Below are positions 21,936 to 30,428 of a DNA stretch of 64,000 nt, one piece after another. Source of the stretch: Cycloclasticus sp. (GTDB taxonomy: Bacteria; Pseudomonadota; Gammaproteobacteria; Methylococcales; Cycloclasticaceae). The stretch is from contig NVUJ01000004.1 of NCBI GenBank assembly GCA_002733135.1, positions 53,766 through 117,765 on the forward strand, in the 5' to 3' direction. Position 1 is the stretch's first letter. Every line of letters begins with the position of its first letter. The notes below the pieces were generated by a model. It was given only the letters and a program-made list of their open reading frames with translations. It was not told the origin of the DNA and ran no database searches. Both the position numbers and the translations under genes were made by a program.

Positions 21936-24230
21936 TTACGTTGGTTTTGCCATTTCTTCACAAGGTGTCACATACGAACACTCCTGCTGTGGGCACACTT
22001 TTTCAGCACCTCGGCGTTGAGTTGTTTTCACCGTTAAGATCGGCCAGTTGCAACTTGGACACGACTCATTAATCGGTTCGTTCCATAAGGCATATTTACA
22101 CGTGGGGTAGTTTGAACAAGAATAAAATATTTTTCCCTTACGAGATTTACGCTCCAATATCGTGCCTTTTTTACAATCGGGACATACCACATTTGTATCT
22201 TTGGGTTTTTCCAATGGCTCCATGTGCTTACAAACTGGGTAAGAACTACAACCAATGAATTTTCCATAACGCCCTGAACGAGTAATTAAGTTCGACTCAC
22301 ATTTTGGGCACTGCCTGCCTTCAACAACTTCTGGCTCTGCTGAAGCCGCATCGTCATTGAGGTTTCGCGTATAACTACACTCAGGGTAATCTGTACAACC
22401 AATAAAACGGCCGTTTCGTCCCAAACGAATAGATAATTGTTTGCCGCATTCTGGACATTTTTCATCCATTGCTTCTTGCGTTACATCGCTACGCTGAACA
22501 CTTACTTCTTTGTCGTCAATCAGCTCTTTGAAAGGCTTCCAAAACTGTTTCATTAATGGGAGCCAATTTTTTTCGCCCCTAGAAACGGCATCCAAATCAT
22601 CCTCTAATTTAGCCGTGAAATCATAATCGACATAATTTGTAAAATGCTGCGTTAAAAACTTATTCACGATGCGCCCAACATCCGTTGGGTAAAAGCGCTT
22701 GGTTTCAAGTTCCACGTATTCTCTATTTTGTAACGTGGAAATAATGGAAGCATACGTTGATGGACGACCAATGCCGCGCTCTTCCAATGCTTTAACCAAA
22801 CTCGCTTCGCCATAACGAGGTGGCGGTTCAGTAAAGTGCTGGTTAGGAGTAACGGCCAACAAGTCAATGAGTTCACCTTCTTTCATCGGCGGCAATAAGT
22901 TTTCTTTATTATCATCGTCTTCTTTGCTGTCATCTTTACCTTCAAGATACACTGCCATAAAACCTGGTTTGTTGACGGTAGAACCGGTTGCTCTAAAGAC
23001 ATGTTCATTCCCGCAAGTTAAATCTGCGCTGACACCATCAATTAGAGCAGGCGTCATCTGACTCGCTACAGCTCGCTTCCATATCAGCAAGTAAAGCTTA
23101 TACTGATCTGTAGACAGTGAGCCTCGGATCTCTTCAGGAATATGAGCCGCTGAACTAGGGCGAATGGCCTCATGCGCCTCTTGCGCATTCTTTGCTTTTG
23201 TTTTGTACACAGGCGCTGTCTTGGGCACATTTTCTTTGCCGTAACGCGTTTGTATAAGATTTCGCATCTCGTTAACCGCCTCTTCAGCAAGATTAACCGA
23301 GTCCGTTCTCATATACGTAATTAAACCAGCTGATTCTGAACCAATCGTTACTCCTTCATACAATTGTTGCGCGATTTGCATAGTTTTTTTGGTCGTGAAA
23401 CCAAGTTTTCTAGCCGCTTCTTGCTGCAACGTTGACGTTGTGAAAGGCGCTGCTGGATTACGCTTGCGCTGTTTCTTCTGTAGTTTTTTTACTAACAGCT
23501 TACCGACAGCTGTAGACACAATTTCATCTTTGATGCTGTTTGCGTACTCGGCATTTTCAATACTAAACTGTGTCAGCTTCTCACTGGAGAAGTGCGTCAA
23601 CTTTGCCTTAAATGATTTACTGCCTGATTTAACCTCTGCTTCAACACTCCAATATTCACGGTTTTTAAACGCTTCAATTTCTAATTCACGTTCAACGATT
23701 AATCGCAGCGCTGGGCTTTGCACTCGGCCAGCGGATAAGCCCCGTCGAATTTTTTTCCACAATAAAGGGGATAAGTTAAAACCGACCAAATAATCTAATG
23801 CCCGCCTTGCTTGCTGAGCATCCACCATATCCATTGATAACTCACGCGGTTCTTTTATCGCTTTTTGGATAGCCTTTTTTGTAATCTCATGAAAAACAAC
23901 ACGGTACACAGGCTTATCTTTTAGCAGATTTTTTTCTTTCAGTAACTCTGCAACGTGCCAAGAAATGGCCTCGCCCTCTCTATCTGGATCGGTTGCGAGA
24001 TACAGTTCGTCTGCCTTTTTCATCACCTTAGCCATGGCTTGTACATGACGCTGATTTCGTTCAACTAAGGAGTACTTCATTGCAAAGTCGTTTTCCGTAT
24101 CAACTGCGCCTTCTTTCGGCACCAAATCTCTAACGTGGCCATAAGACGCTAATACGGTAAACCCTTTACCTAAATACTTCTCAATCGTTTTGGCTTTCGC
24201 CGGTGACTCTACAATAACCAGTGCTGACAT
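21936..24230 (-). CDS. topA: DNA topoisomerase I
   Basis: Type IA topoisomerase that removes negative supercoils. It is 764 residues. The TOPRIM domain holds E8 in VESPAK and DPDRE at 81-85. The active-site tyrosine is Y306 in GLITYMRTDSV. Four Cys4 zinc-ribbon modules follow at the C-terminus (starting CPECGKQ, CPKCESN, CPDCKKG and CPSCNWP), the last one carrying the variant CPQQEC. smg and dprA lie immediately upstream on the same strand. Confidence 0.98.
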   Translation of the reverse strand: MSALVIVESPAKAKTIEKYLGKGFTVLASYGHVRDLVPKEGAVDTENDFAMKYSLVERNQRHVQAMAKVMKKADELYLATDPDREGEAISWHVAELLKEKNLLKDKPVYRVVFHEITKKAIQKAIKEPRELSMDMVDAQQARRALDYLVGFNLSPLLWKKIRRGLSAGRVQSPALRLIVERELEIEAFKNREYWSVEAEVKSGSKSFKAKLTHFSSEKLTQFSIENAEYANSIKDEIVSTAVGKLLVKKLQKKQRKRNPAAPFTTSTLQQEAARKLGFTTKKTMQIAQQLYEGVTIGSESAGLITYMRTDSVNLAEEAVNEMRNLIQTRYGKENVPKTAPVYKTKAKNAQEAHEAIRPSSAAHIPEEIRGSLSTDQYKLYLLIWKRAVASQMTPALIDGVSADLTCGNEHVFRATGSTVNKPGFMAVYLEGKDDSKEDDDNKENLLPPMKEGELIDLLAVTPNQHFTEPPPRYGEASLVKALEERGIGRPSTYASIISTLQNREYVELETKRFYPTDVGRIVNKFLTQHFTNYVDYDFTAKLEDDLDAVSRGEKNWLPLMKQFWKPFKELIDDKEVSVQRSDVTQEAMDEKCPECGKQLSIRLGRNGRFIGCTDYPECSYTRNLNDDAASAEPEVVEGRQCPKCESNLITRSGRYGKFIGCSSYPVCKHMEPLEKPKDTNVVCPDCKKGTILERKSRKGKIFYSCSNYPTCKYALWNEPINESCPSCNWPILTVKTTQRRGAEKVCPQQECSYVTPCEEMAKPT

Positions 24231-24238
24231 ATCTGCGC

Positions 24239-24715
24239 CTAGTGAAGTTCGAATGGAATATCGCCGTAAACGAGTTCTTCCATTTGTGAATAGTGCCCTT
24301 CCATACCCGTTTGGCTAAATAAAACAATGAGAGCGACCCATTTAATATGATCGACTGTTAAAATGGCATCGCCTAACGCCATCGCCCGATCAATAATCAA
24401 CTCGCGCCGAGTTGAGTCAATGATTCCAGCCTGTTCTAAGAATAATAAAAAACCCTGAGCATCAACATCGAAACGATGACGTTCTTCATGAGAGTAAATT
24501 CTAATAGAACGTTGTTGAACAGTATTTTCAATTGCTTCGAAGGGCAGGTTAGTAAGCTCTTCCATCCAGTCAAAGGCTCTGTCAACATAATTATCCGTAA
24601 AGCCAGCTTCTATTAACTCCGTTTTTAGCGTGCTCTGTTCCATCGCCTTATCTTCGTCCACATCAATATAATGCTCGAATAGATAAACGAGTACTTCAAA
24701 AATAGTTTCTTTCAT
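24239..24715 (-). CDS. smg: Smg family protein (DUF494)
   Basis: A small acidic protein of the Smg/DUF494 family, usually found between dprA and topA, function unknown. From the ATG at 24715 it has 158 residues. The matches include FEVLVYLFEHY at the start, RIYSHEE, GFLLFLEQAGI and WVALIVLFSQ toward the end. A TTG at 24724 would add three residues; the ATG better fits the family start. The gap to topA is 8 bases and to dprA about 20. Confidence 0.92.
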   Translation of the reverse strand: MKETIFEVLVYLFEHYIDVDEDKAMEQSTLKTELIEAGFTDNYVDRAFDWMEELTNLPFEAIENTVQQRSIRIYSHEERHRFDVDAQGFLLFLEQAGIIDSTRRELIIDRAMALGDAILTVDHIKWVALIVLFSQTGMEGHYSQMEELVYGDIPFELH

Positions 24716-24736
24716 TTCGTTCAAATTGCTCTCTAA

Positions 24737-25897
24737 TTATTCGGTCGAACAGCGGTAGAAAAATCCACCTGGCGCAGATGATACTAAACCTTGGAGCTCT
24801 AATACTAGTAACATAGACGAAATTTCTTCTACTGTAAAATCTGAGTTGATCAAAAGCTCATCAATTAGTATGGGGTCGTAAGCTATTTTTTCAAGCAACT
24901 TTAGATAGTCAGCCCCCAAAGAAGATGTGGGTGAATCCAAATTCTCTGCCTCTTCATTCACGCTTGTCATTGACGCTAACGAAAGGTTACCAAGGTCTTC
25001 TAATACATCATCTGCCGTTTCAACTAATTTAGCCCCCTGACGGATTAAATGATGGCACCCCTTTGATAAGGGGTTATGAATGGAGCCAGGGATTGCAAAT
25101 ACTTCCCTTCCTTGCTCCATTGCATGCCTTGCCGTCACAAGAGTTCCACTTTTTATAGCGGCTTCTACCACCAACACACCCAGGCTCATTCCGCTGATAA
25201 TTCTGTTTCTTCGGGGGAAATACCCCGGTTTAACTTGAGTACCAATTGGAAACTCCGAAACAATGGCACCTGTCTTTATTATTTCTTCAGCTAAAGGCTT
25301 ATGGCTTGCTGGATAGACTCTATCTAAGCCCGTTGCCGCCACGGCTATCGTGTTCCCCCTAACATCTAAGGCCCCCTTATGTGCCGCCTGATCCACGCCA
25401 AGTGCCAAACCGCTTGTTACTGTTAAACCAAAGGTTGCAAAGTTTTTTGCAAAGGCGTGGGTTGTTTTTAACGCCATTGGAGAGGGGTTGCGGGTACCGA
25501 CCATCGCAATTTGCAAAGAATTCAATAATGATCGATCACCACGAATAAATAAAACAGGCGGCGGATCAGATATTTCTCGTAATAAAGCCGGGTAATCGCT
25601 GTCAGTCCAAAGCATGACATGACAATCATCTTGAGCCAACCATGCTAGATCCTGCGCTACTGCATGATAATCAAAGTTTTTTATCTGCCCCGCTAACAAA
25701 CTCGATAAGCCTGCTTTTTTTAATTCGTTGATTGAAGCTGAAAATACACGTGATGGGCTAGAAAAAGCATCAAGCAGAGCCAAATATGTTTTCGGGCCTA
25801 CGCCTTTAACTCGCGATAAAGCGAGCCATGCATCTATCTCACTAAAAGAAAAACCTGACGCAGAAGAATCTGCGTCAGGTCTACCGTTATAATTCAA
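24737..25897 (-). CDS. dprA: DNA processing protein DprA
   Basis: Loads RecA on incoming single-stranded DNA during natural transformation. It is 386 residues: an N-terminal helix-hairpin-helix/SAM-like part (about 25-75, with VKGVGPKTY), the Rossmann-like domain (about 100-310, with MVGTRNPS and SGLALGVDQAAHKGAL), and a C-terminal winged-helix-like domain (about 325-386). The only suitable start is TTG at 25897, two bases after the stop of the LysM gene. Right after this start, codons 6-14 encode a strong intrinsic-terminator-like hairpin, so expression may depend on coupling to the upstream gene. No ATG is available in frame before the conserved region. Confidence 0.93.
   Translation of the reverse strand: MNYNGRPDADSSASGFSFSEIDAWLALSRVKGVGPKTYLALLDAFSSPSRVFSASINELKKAGLSSLLAGQIKNFDYHAVAQDLAWLAQDDCHVMLWTDSDYPALLREISDPPPVLFIRGDRSLLNSLQIAMVGTRNPSPMALKTTHAFAKNFATFGLTVTSGLALGVDQAAHKGALDVRGNTIAVAATGLDRVYPASHKPLAEEIIKTGAIVSEFPIGTQVKPGYFPRRNRIISGMSLGVLVVEAAIKSGTLVTARHAMEQGREVFAIPGSIHNPLSKGCHHLIRQGAKLVETADDVLEDLGNLSLASMTSVNEEAENLDSPTSSLGADYLKLLEKIAYDPILIDELLINSDFTVEEISSMLLVLELQGLVSSAPGGFFYRCSTE
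25845..25880 (-). terminator. Intrinsic terminator/attenuator inside the 5' end of dprA
   Basis: On the minus strand a perfect 12-bp stem (ACCTGACGCAGA paired with TCTGCGTCAGGT) with a 4-base loop is followed by a T-rich tract (TTTTCTTTT). It lies about 20 bases after the LysM stop codon and within codons of dprA. It could end LysM transcripts when dprA translation does not start, and be opened by ribosomes when it does. Confidence 0.7.
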
Positions 25898-25899
25898 TG

Positions 25900-26922
25900 T
25901 TAAGGTGTGCGAACTACATCTAAAAGATGTAAGGCGTGCCGGCTTTTCATAACCAACCCATAACTGACACGTTCGAATACGCGGAACACCATTAAGGTAC
26001 CTGCTTTTTCATCAGGTAACGTTACTTCAGCGCCTCCACCAGCCACAACATCTCTTATGGTTTCGCCTGCTCGATCAATTTGCAATACATGGCCTACTTC
26101 AACACCATTTTGTTGGCCTCTATCAATAACAACAATATTATGCTTGCCGATTTGGCTTACCCCATCAACCACTGCAATAATGCGCCCTTTGATATCGCTA
26201 TCAGGTGCCCGTGGGAAATAATTTTGCACGACGGGCCCTTCCACAGCTGGCAATAAGCGGTCTCCTTTAAGTACTTCGCGCGTTGCTTTCGACACCATAA
26301 CGGTGGCCGGGTCTCCTGTTCTCTCTACGGTAGACTCTGCAATAAATACTGATTCAAAGCCTAGCGACTCACCCGTTTCACCATCCTTAAATTCCGCACC
26401 TTGGCGAACCACGCTATACCCTTCTTCGCTATTTTCATCTAAAGATCTCACATACGCTTTATATCCGGGACTGCCTAAAATATGTTCATCATCAAAGGCT
26501 ACAACATAAGGCGCTGCATCGTGCTCTTCTTGTGTCATGACTCGAGGGTTATTTAAGAATGCCGCTATATCACCAATTGGAATAGTAGGAATCGCATCTT
26601 CTAAGCTAGAACGTCTAATGGATGGCGATAATTTACCGTCACCTCTTTTTAGTGTCAGTCTCGGCTGTCCATCTATAAAAGACAATTCAATAATATCGCC
26701 AGGGTAAATTAAATGCGGGTTTTCAATTTGATCATTCGCTTGCCAAATATCGGGCCAGCGCCATGGTGTTTGTAAAAAACGTGCTGAAATATCCCAAAGC
26801 GTATCGCCCTTAACAACGACATATCGATCTGGGTGTGACGGGTTCAGTTCGATGTTATCTGCTAATACATTCCAACAAAACAATAACCCAACTAACAACC
26901 CTACTATTTTATTCATGGCCAT
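25900..26922 (-). CDS. LysM-domain peptidoglycan-binding protein
   Basis: A secreted protein with a signal peptide (about 1-22) and one LysM domain right after it (about 29-80, RYVVVKGDTLWDISARF ... IYPGDIIEL), then a 250-residue region of beta-rich, unassigned structure. LysM binds peptidoglycan; this family usually sits upstream of dprA, divergent from def, and is annotated only as a LysM protein. Three ATGs are possible (26928, 26922, 26916); AAAAGGG best suits 26922. It is divergent from def with about 130 bp between the genes. Confidence 0.85.
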   Translation of the reverse strand: MAMNKIVGLLVGLLFCWNVLADNIELNPSHPDRYVVVKGDTLWDISARFLQTPWRWPDIWQANDQIENPHLIYPGDIIELSFIDGQPRLTLKRGDGKLSPSIRRSSLEDAIPTIPIGDIAAFLNNPRVMTQEEHDAAPYVVAFDDEHILGSPGYKAYVRSLDENSEEGYSVVRQGAEFKDGETGESLGFESVFIAESTVERTGDPATVMVSKATREVLKGDRLLPAVEGPVVQNYFPRAPDSDIKGRIIAVVDGVSQIGKHNIVVIDRGQQNGVEVGHVLQIDRAGETIRDVVAGGGAEVTLPDEKAGTLMVFRVFERVSYGLVMKSRHALHLLDVVRTP

Positions 26923-27056
26923 GATCATCCCTTTTAAGGCAAATATAGATAGTGTATAAGTCTAGCTTAAATTAATCACTATTCAAAGTTTAACCTAAAT
27001 TCGTTAGAATTCACCCTAAACATTTGAGTATAAACGCACATTTCTACACATTCAGT

Positions 27057-27590
27057 ATGACAAAATTAGACATTCTCCACTTTCCAGACAAACGGCTTCG
27101 CACTAAAGCTGTCGATATTGACGTTATTGACGACGCTATTCGTCTCTTAATCGATAACATGTTTGAGACCATGTACGATGCCCCAGGCATTGGGCTTGCT
27201 GCAACTCAGGTTAATTTTCATAAACGGCTAATTGTTATCGATATATCCGAAGAAAAAAATGAGCCCTTGTGCTTGATAAACCCTGTTATTACTCATCAGG
27301 AAGGTATAGAAGTGATGGAAGAAGGCTGTTTATCCGTACCCGGCTTCTACGGAGACGTCGAGCGGGCTGAAAGCATTACCGTTAAGGCATTAGATAGACA
27401 AGGCGAACCCTTCGAGTTAACAACCGACGACTTATTAGCTGTGTGCATCCAGCATGAAATTGACCACCTAAATGGCAAGTTATTTGTCGACTACCTTTCT
27501 CCAATGAAACGCAATCGAATCCGCAAAAAGATTGGACGCATGGAGAAAGAAACTGCTGAACAAAATACTCATCGCTCATCCACGCTTTAA
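27057..27590 (+). CDS. def: Peptide deformylase
   Basis: Removes the N-formyl group from nascent proteins. It is 177 residues from the ATG at 27057. All three metal motifs are present: [16 protein letters not shown] (cysteine ligand) and QHEIDH (histidine ligands and catalytic glutamate). The frame is open from a TTG at 27024, but the family starts at [11 protein letters not shown]. fmt follows 21 bases later, the classic def-fmt pair. Confidence 0.97.
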   Translation: MTKLDILHFPDKRLRTKAVDIDVIDDAIRLLIDNMFETMYDAPGIGLAATQVNFHKRLIVIDISEEKNEPLCLINPVITHQEGIEVMEEGCLSVPGFYGDVERAESITVKALDRQGEPFELTTDDLLAVCIQHEIDHLNGKLFVDYLSPMKRNRIRKKIGRMEKETAEQNTHRSSTL

Positions 27591-27611
27591 CCTTTTACAA
27601 CAAGACAACTA

Positions 27612-28535
27612 ATGAATATTATTTTTGCTGGCACGCCTGAATTTTCTGTACCTGCCCTTACATCCTTAATTGGTAGTAAACATAAAGTCTGCGCCGTCTA
27701 CACCCAACCAGATAGGCCTGCTGGCAGAGGACGCAAAGTTCAAGTTAGCCCTGTTAAACAATGCGCTCTAGAGGCTGGTATACCTATCGAGCAACCGCTT
27801 GATTTCAAAACCGCGGACTCGCTCAACACACTGACAAGTTACGAGCCAGACCTAATGGTTGTCGTCGCTTACGGCATTATTTTACCCGTCAAGGTATTGG
27901 ATTTACCGACACACGGTTGCATCAATATTCATGCTTCAGTACTCCCTCGTTGGCGTGGCGCTGCCCCCATTCAACGCGCCATTTTATCTGGCGACAAAGA
28001 AACGGGCATTACCTTAATGCAAATGGATAAAGGACTAGACACTGGCGATATACTATCAAAAGTGACCGTCACGATTGGCTCTAATGACACATCCAGCACT
28101 TTACACGACAAATTATCCAACCTTGGAGCTGACGCATTAATGGCATTATTAAATGACGTTGAGGATGACCAACTAAACCCAACCCAGCAATTAGAAGCCG
28201 ACGCCACATACGCCCACAAACTAGATAAGCAAGAAGCCTTATTAAATTGGAACAAACCCAGCATTGAAATACAACGCACCATACAAGGCTACAACCCTTG
28301 GCCTGTCGCGCATACTGTACTTAACGGAAAATCTTTACGTATTTGGCAAGCTAAATTAAGCACGGACAGATCTGACGCATCACCTGGCCACGTTAAAGCT
28401 AGCAAAAACCAACTGTTCGTGGCCTGTGCCGATAAATATCTCGAAATTATTGAACTGCAGCCAGCCAATAAACGTCGAATGTCTACCCGTGAATACCTAG
28501 CGGCACACCAAATTAACGGTTCATTGCTGGGTTAG
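27612..28535 (+). CDS. fmt: Methionyl-tRNA formyltransferase
   Basis: Formylates initiator Met-tRNA using 10-formyltetrahydrofolate. It has 307 residues. The N-terminal IIFAGTPEFSVPAL, the folate-site NIHASVLPRWRGAAPIQ (asparagine and histidine of the catalytic triad) and the GDTGDIL-type aspartate segment KGLDTGDIL are present. The C-terminal OB-fold begins near 205. It lies between def and rsmB. Confidence 0.97.
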   Translation: MNIIFAGTPEFSVPALTSLIGSKHKVCAVYTQPDRPAGRGRKVQVSPVKQCALEAGIPIEQPLDFKTADSLNTLTSYEPDLMVVVAYGIILPVKVLDLPTHGCINIHASVLPRWRGAAPIQRAILSGDKETGITLMQMDKGLDTGDILSKVTVTIGSNDTSSTLHDKLSNLGADALMALLNDVEDDQLNPTQQLEADATYAHKLDKQEALLNWNKPSIEIQRTIQGYNPWPVAHTVLNGKSLRIWQAKLSTDRSDASPGHVKASKNQLFVACADKYLEIIELQPANKRRMSTREYLAAHQINGSLLG

Positions 28536-28536
28536 C

Positions 28537-29853
28537 ATGTCATCAACAGGAAAAACACCCGCTTCAGCCCGACAAACCGCCGTTACAATTATTTGTACCG
28601 TGGTTCAACAAGGTAAATCACTCACCGAAGCACTCAAACTAAGTGATTCGTTAGAGCCAAGAGAACGGGCATTTTGTAGAGAGCTTTGTTACGGCACTAT
28701 TCGTTGGTATTTGCGCTTAGAAGCTATCCTTGACGTATTGTTAAAGAAATCGTTTAAGGCTAAAGACGTTGACATTACCGTGTTAGCTTTACTGGGCTTG
28801 TATCAAATTATTTACTTAGACACACCGGACCACGCCGCCGTGTCCGAAACAGTTAACACTTGCAAGCAAGGCAAAAAAAGTTGGGCAAAAGGTGTATTAA
28901 ATGGCGTACTGAGAAATTTTTTGCGCAACCGCGAATCATTAGAAAACAGCGTCGACAAAGATTTACATAAAAAATACGCCCACCCACAATGGTTAGTCGA
29001 ACAGCTCAGTAAAACGTGGGGCAAACAAACCTCCGACATCTTGAGTGCTAACAACCAATACCCGCCCATGTCCATAAGGGTGAACTCAACAGTCAACTCA
29101 CGAGACGATTATCTAAGTAAATTAACAGGTCTTAGCATTGCCGCCTCGGCCAACCCTTTTAATGAAGTAGGCTTAACGCTTGATAACGCCGTTAATGTCG
29201 ACCAATTGCCAGATTTTTGGCAAGGAGCATCCTCCGTACAAGACACTGCGGCTCAATTAGCCGCTGATTTATTAAAGGTTGAAAAAGGTCAGCGTGTGCT
29301 CGACGTGTGCGCTGCACCCGGCGGCAAAGCAGCACATATTCTTGAAATAGCGCCAGAAGAAGTGTCGTTAGTCGCTATCGATATCGACGAAAGAAGAAAC
29401 CAACGAACTCAAGAAAACGTTGAACGTTTGCAACTAAAGGCAGACATATTAACTGTTGATGCCTTAGACCCAGATGAGTGGTTTGATGGCAACCCCTTTC
29501 AACGAATTTTGTTGGACGCGCCTTGTTCTGCAACCGGCGTCATACGGCGACACCCTGATATCAAGCTTCTTCGCAAGCCATCAGACATTCCCACCTTAGT
29601 TAAATTACAAAGCAAATTGTTAGCCGCTATGTGGCCTTTATTAGATAAAAATGGTGTGCTTTTATATGCCACGTGCTCTATATTAGAGGCGGAGAATAGC
29701 CGGCAAATCGCAGCCTTCTTATCAAATCATTCAGATGCAAAAGAGCTCAAGATGGATGTTAACTGGGGGCAACCGTGCGACTATGGACAACAAATATTGC
29801 CCGGCGAAAATAATATGGATGGATTTTACTACGCATGCTTAACAAAGACTTAA
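28537..29853 (+). CDS. rsmB: 16S rRNA m5C967 methyltransferase
   Basis: Methylates C967 of 16S rRNA. It has 438 residues: an NusB-like N-terminal domain (about 10-145) and a SAM-dependent methyltransferase domain with motif I VLDVCAAPGGKAAHI. The two cysteines of RNA m5C methyltransferases are seen in LDAPCSATG and in YATCSILEAEN. It begins one base after the fmt stop, and its end overlaps the DUF4390 gene by 19 bp. Confidence 0.96.
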   Translation: MSSTGKTPASARQTAVTIICTVVQQGKSLTEALKLSDSLEPRERAFCRELCYGTIRWYLRLEAILDVLLKKSFKAKDVDITVLALLGLYQIIYLDTPDHAAVSETVNTCKQGKKSWAKGVLNGVLRNFLRNRESLENSVDKDLHKKYAHPQWLVEQLSKTWGKQTSDILSANNQYPPMSIRVNSTVNSRDDYLSKLTGLSIAASANPFNEVGLTLDNAVNVDQLPDFWQGASSVQDTAAQLAADLLKVEKGQRVLDVCAAPGGKAAHILEIAPEEVSLVAIDIDERRNQRTQENVERLQLKADILTVDALDPDEWFDGNPFQRILLDAPCSATGVIRRHPDIKLLRKPSDIPTLVKLQSKLLAAMWPLLDKNGVLLYATCSILEAENSRQIAAFLSNHSDAKELKMDVNWGQPCDYGQQILPGENNMDGFYYACLTKT

Positions 29854-30428
29854 TATTGCTCTGTTCAAGAAAGCCAATTCTTTCTTTACTTTTGGCCTTA
29901 CTAACCTTGTTTTGTACAACTCTCTCGTTTGCCGGTGACAAGCAGAACATTACCGTAAACGCCGCAATGCTGACACTGCAAGACTCAACCTATTTATTAA
30001 ATGCACATATCGATTACACATTGAGCAATGAAGCCATCGACGCGTTAGAAAATGGCGTCACGCTAACGTTTAATGTAGACGTATCCATTGTAGAACCCAG
30101 AAAATGGCTATGGGGCAAACACATCAATAGCATCAAGCTCTCCTATCAAATCAAGCACCACACGTTAGCCAAAACATATCAGATTAACGATATTACGAAT
30201 AACGTCCAACATAATTTTTCCAGCTTATCGCCAGCACTGCATGCGATAGGCGTCCTCAAAGACGTCCCTCTGCATGCCATTTCAACTCTGGAGGGCCTTG
30301 ACGCAAACGTCTCAATAAAGGCCTATCTCAACATTGAGGCACTACCCCTACCCATGCGACCCATGGCCTACATCACACCCGGCTGGCACTTAAAAAGTAA
30401 TACTTATAAATGGCCACTAAACCGATAA
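29835..30428 (+). CDS. DUF4390 secreted protein
   Basis: A 197-residue DUF4390 protein with an N-terminal signal sequence or anchor (about 14-33) and a beta-rich domain that includes NGVTLTFNVDVSI, the RKWLWGK motif and a C-terminal GWHLKSNTYKWPL stretch. Function is unknown. It overlaps both rsmB and ntrY by 19 bp, in the conserved position before ntrY, which suggests a link to the NtrY kinase; that is inference. Confidence 0.85.
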   Translation: MLNKDLILLCSRKPILSLLLALLTLFCTTLSFAGDKQNITVNAAMLTLQDSTYLLNAHIDYTLSNEAIDALENGVTLTFNVDVSIVEPRKWLWGKHINSIKLSYQIKHHTLAKTYQINDITNNVQHNFSSLSPALHAIGVLKDVPLHAISTLEGLDANVSIKAYLNIEALPLPMRPMAYITPGWHLKSNTYKWPLNR

